Source of the DNA: Acetobacteraceae bacterium
GTDB taxonomy: Bacteria; Pseudomonadota; Alphaproteobacteria; Acetobacterales; Acetobacteraceae
Assembly (NCBI GenBank): GCA_947475475.1
Contig: CANJOG010000130.1
Location: forward strand, 1-6,191
DNA length: 6,191 nucleotides
Reading direction: 5' to 3'
Shown in pieces: positions 5,500 through 6,191 of this stretch. Position numbers and translations under genes: made by a program. Below the pieces are notes generated by a model, which saw nothing but the letters and a program-made list of their open reading frames with translations, made no database searches and had not been told where the DNA came from. Within the stretch, counting starts at the first letter, position 1. Each line of letters starts with the position of its first letter.

Positions 5500-5801
5500 G
5501 GGGCGTTCGCCTCGCATCGGAGCATTTTGATTTGCATGTTCATGCGGCTGCTGAGGTAAACTCACGGAACTTACGTATCGAGGACTGGATCAGCAGATTG
5601 GCCGAGACCGACATCACACAGGATTATCGCCGCGGCTGGGATGCGGCCTTGGAGGCGGTCCGCCTATGGCATCAGGACCAGGCAAAGAAGGCGCTGATCC
5701 AGGCGCGCAAAAGCCGTTTCCCGAAAAATCTGGAACGCGAGGCGGATGTGCACACCAAATCCGCCGAACTGATTGGCATCCTCAGCCCGGACGATGTTTG
5801 A
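5496..5801 (+). CDS. Small hypothetical protein, helical and charged
   Basis: Encodes 101 residues from a GTG at 5496 that overlaps the preceding stop by 4 bp (GTGA). The likely ordered part begins around LRIEDWISRLAETDI (26-40) and continues as amphipathic helices rich in Lys, Arg, Glu and Ala (DYRRGWDAALEAVRLW, DQAKKALIQARKSRF), ending ELIGILSPDDV. An in-frame TTG at 5532 is the main alternative start: it has GGAG 9 bases upstream, whereas the GTG has no Shine-Dalgarno, and the first 24 residues look less protein-like. There is no signal peptide, membrane segment or metal motif. I do not recognise the family. It converges on the ModD-like fragment with only 7 bp between stop codons. Confidence 0.6.
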   Translation: MRGVRLASEHFDLHVHAAAEVNSRNLRIEDWISRLAETDITQDYRRGWDAALEAVRLWHQDQAKKALIQARKSRFPKNLEREADVHTKSAELIGILSPDDV

Positions 5802-5808
5802 GCCCACG

Positions 5809-6060
5809 TCAGTCCGGCGACAGCGTCACCTGGACATCGGCGGGCTCCACGGCATAGGGACAGGAAGTCACCAGCGATCCGCCGCCGGCGCGCACAGAGG
5901 CGTCGGCATTCTCGGTGCCGGCGGAAATCATCGGTCCCTGGGCGACGAAAACCATCCTGCCTGGCTGTGTGCCGATCGCCCGCGCATCGGCGGGCAATTC
6001 TCCGCAGGGATAATCTTCGGCGATCAGGCGGTCGATCTCACTGACGGCGAGGTGGTGCAT
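5809..6060 (-). pseudogene. N-terminal fragment resembling ModD / NadC-type phosphoribosyltransferase
   Basis: The 83-residue product reads VSEIDRLIAEDYPCGEL (6-22), then AIGTQPGRMVFVAQGPMISAGTE (from residue 28), which resembles the start of ModD, a quinolinate phosphoribosyltransferase-like protein found with molybdate transporters: hydrophobic-D-x-LL-x-ED-x-P-x-GDLTT followed by a strand ending in CG-x-E. Full ModD or NadC proteins have about 280 residues; here only part of the N-terminal sandwich domain remains and the catalytic barrel with its Arg, Lys and His residues is absent. The usual GDLTT is changed to GELPA. Reading past the TGA in other frames shows no continuation. The ATG at 6060 has AAAGAG about 8 bases upstream, so a short protein may still be made. 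No mod genes are visible. The family link is moderate; it may instead be a small unknown protein. Confidence 0.42.
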
Positions 6061-6062
6061 CG

Positions 6063-6191
6063 TTATACTCTTTCCAATTCAACAAAGAGGAACACGTGCT
6101 TGGCGCGGGCAGTGGCGAAACAGAGGGTGGGCGGCGCAGGCGGGCCGGGGCAGCTCCAGGGCGCTGCTCCACGTGTGCGGATCGTTTTCGA
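6063..6191 (-). CDS. Possible C-terminal end of an unidentified gene (5' end outside window)
   Basis: A frame without stops enters from the right edge and ends in a TAA two bases before the ATG of the ModD-like fragment, giving 42 residues that end ARAKHVFLFVELERV. The tight spacing would suit an operon. Against it, 42 open codons are not rare in GC-rich DNA, the Pro-rich first half resembles no family I know, and another minus frame is also open across most of the stretch. Apart from this I see only two distant CACGTG copies (6093-6098 and 6170-6175) in 6061-6191. Confidence 0.22.
   Translation of the reverse strand, partial: SKTIRTRGAAPWSCPGPPAPPTLCFATARAKHVFLFVELERV

Noticed and set aside
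5332..5565. Minus-strand 77-codon frame in the gap after the AhpD-like gene
   Set aside because: His/Arg/Pro-rich composition, no family similarity, and it overlaps plus-strand frames with a coupled start-stop.
6092..6176. ACACGTG and CACGTGT inverted pair
   Set aside because: Seven-base arms 71 bp apart are too short and distant to claim IS ends or an operator; no target duplication flanks them.

Overview
The window is GC-rich (high GC in third codon positions) with dense bacterial genes. The mix of NADP-type glutathione reductase, GabD-like succinate-semialdehyde dehydrogenase, stand-alone rubrerythrin and rubredoxin, and AhpD-like proteins suggests an alphaproteobacterium, possibly near the Acetobacteraceae. 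That placement is inferred from protein style only; no RNA or taxonomic marker gene is present.

Layout. Positions 1-75 (+) hold an open frame that looks like the last 24 residues of an IS110-type transposase, ending 8 bp from the 3' end of gor. Positions 84-2935 (-) hold gabD-like succinate-semialdehyde dehydrogenase followed by glutathione reductase, with effectively no gap. Positions 3089-3757 (-) hold a short rubrerythrin without its own rubredoxin domain, followed 24 bp later by a 57-residue rubredoxin. A 153-bp gap with a candidate hairpin separates rubredoxin from gabD. From 3851 the strand switches: a gamma-glutamylcyclotransferase/AIG2-like gene (3851-4315) and then a 305-residue protein made of two AhpD/carboxymuconolactone-decarboxylase-like repeats (4401-5318). 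Positions 5319-6191 are less orderly: a possible 50-residue ORF overlaps by 4 bp a small unknown gene (to 5801), facing a truncated ModD/NadC-like fragment (5809-6060, -), preceded by an unassigned open frame running off the right edge.

How the genes could work together. Rubredoxin passes electrons to rubrerythrin for peroxide reduction. The aldehyde dehydrogenase may supply NADPH, which glutathione reductase uses to regenerate GSH. The divergent cyclotransferase acts on gamma-glutamyl compounds, and the AhpD-like protein belongs to a fold that includes alkylhydroperoxidase partners. The left and centre therefore read as a redox and glutathione neighbourhood. This joint role is inference from proximity. 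The right third shows signs of gene decay or rearrangement. I see no CRISPR array, tRNA or rRNA. The clearest points for follow-up are the Cys-less double AhpD-like protein, the rubrerythrin split from its rubredoxin, the truncated ModD-like fragment, and the transposase tail abutting gor.
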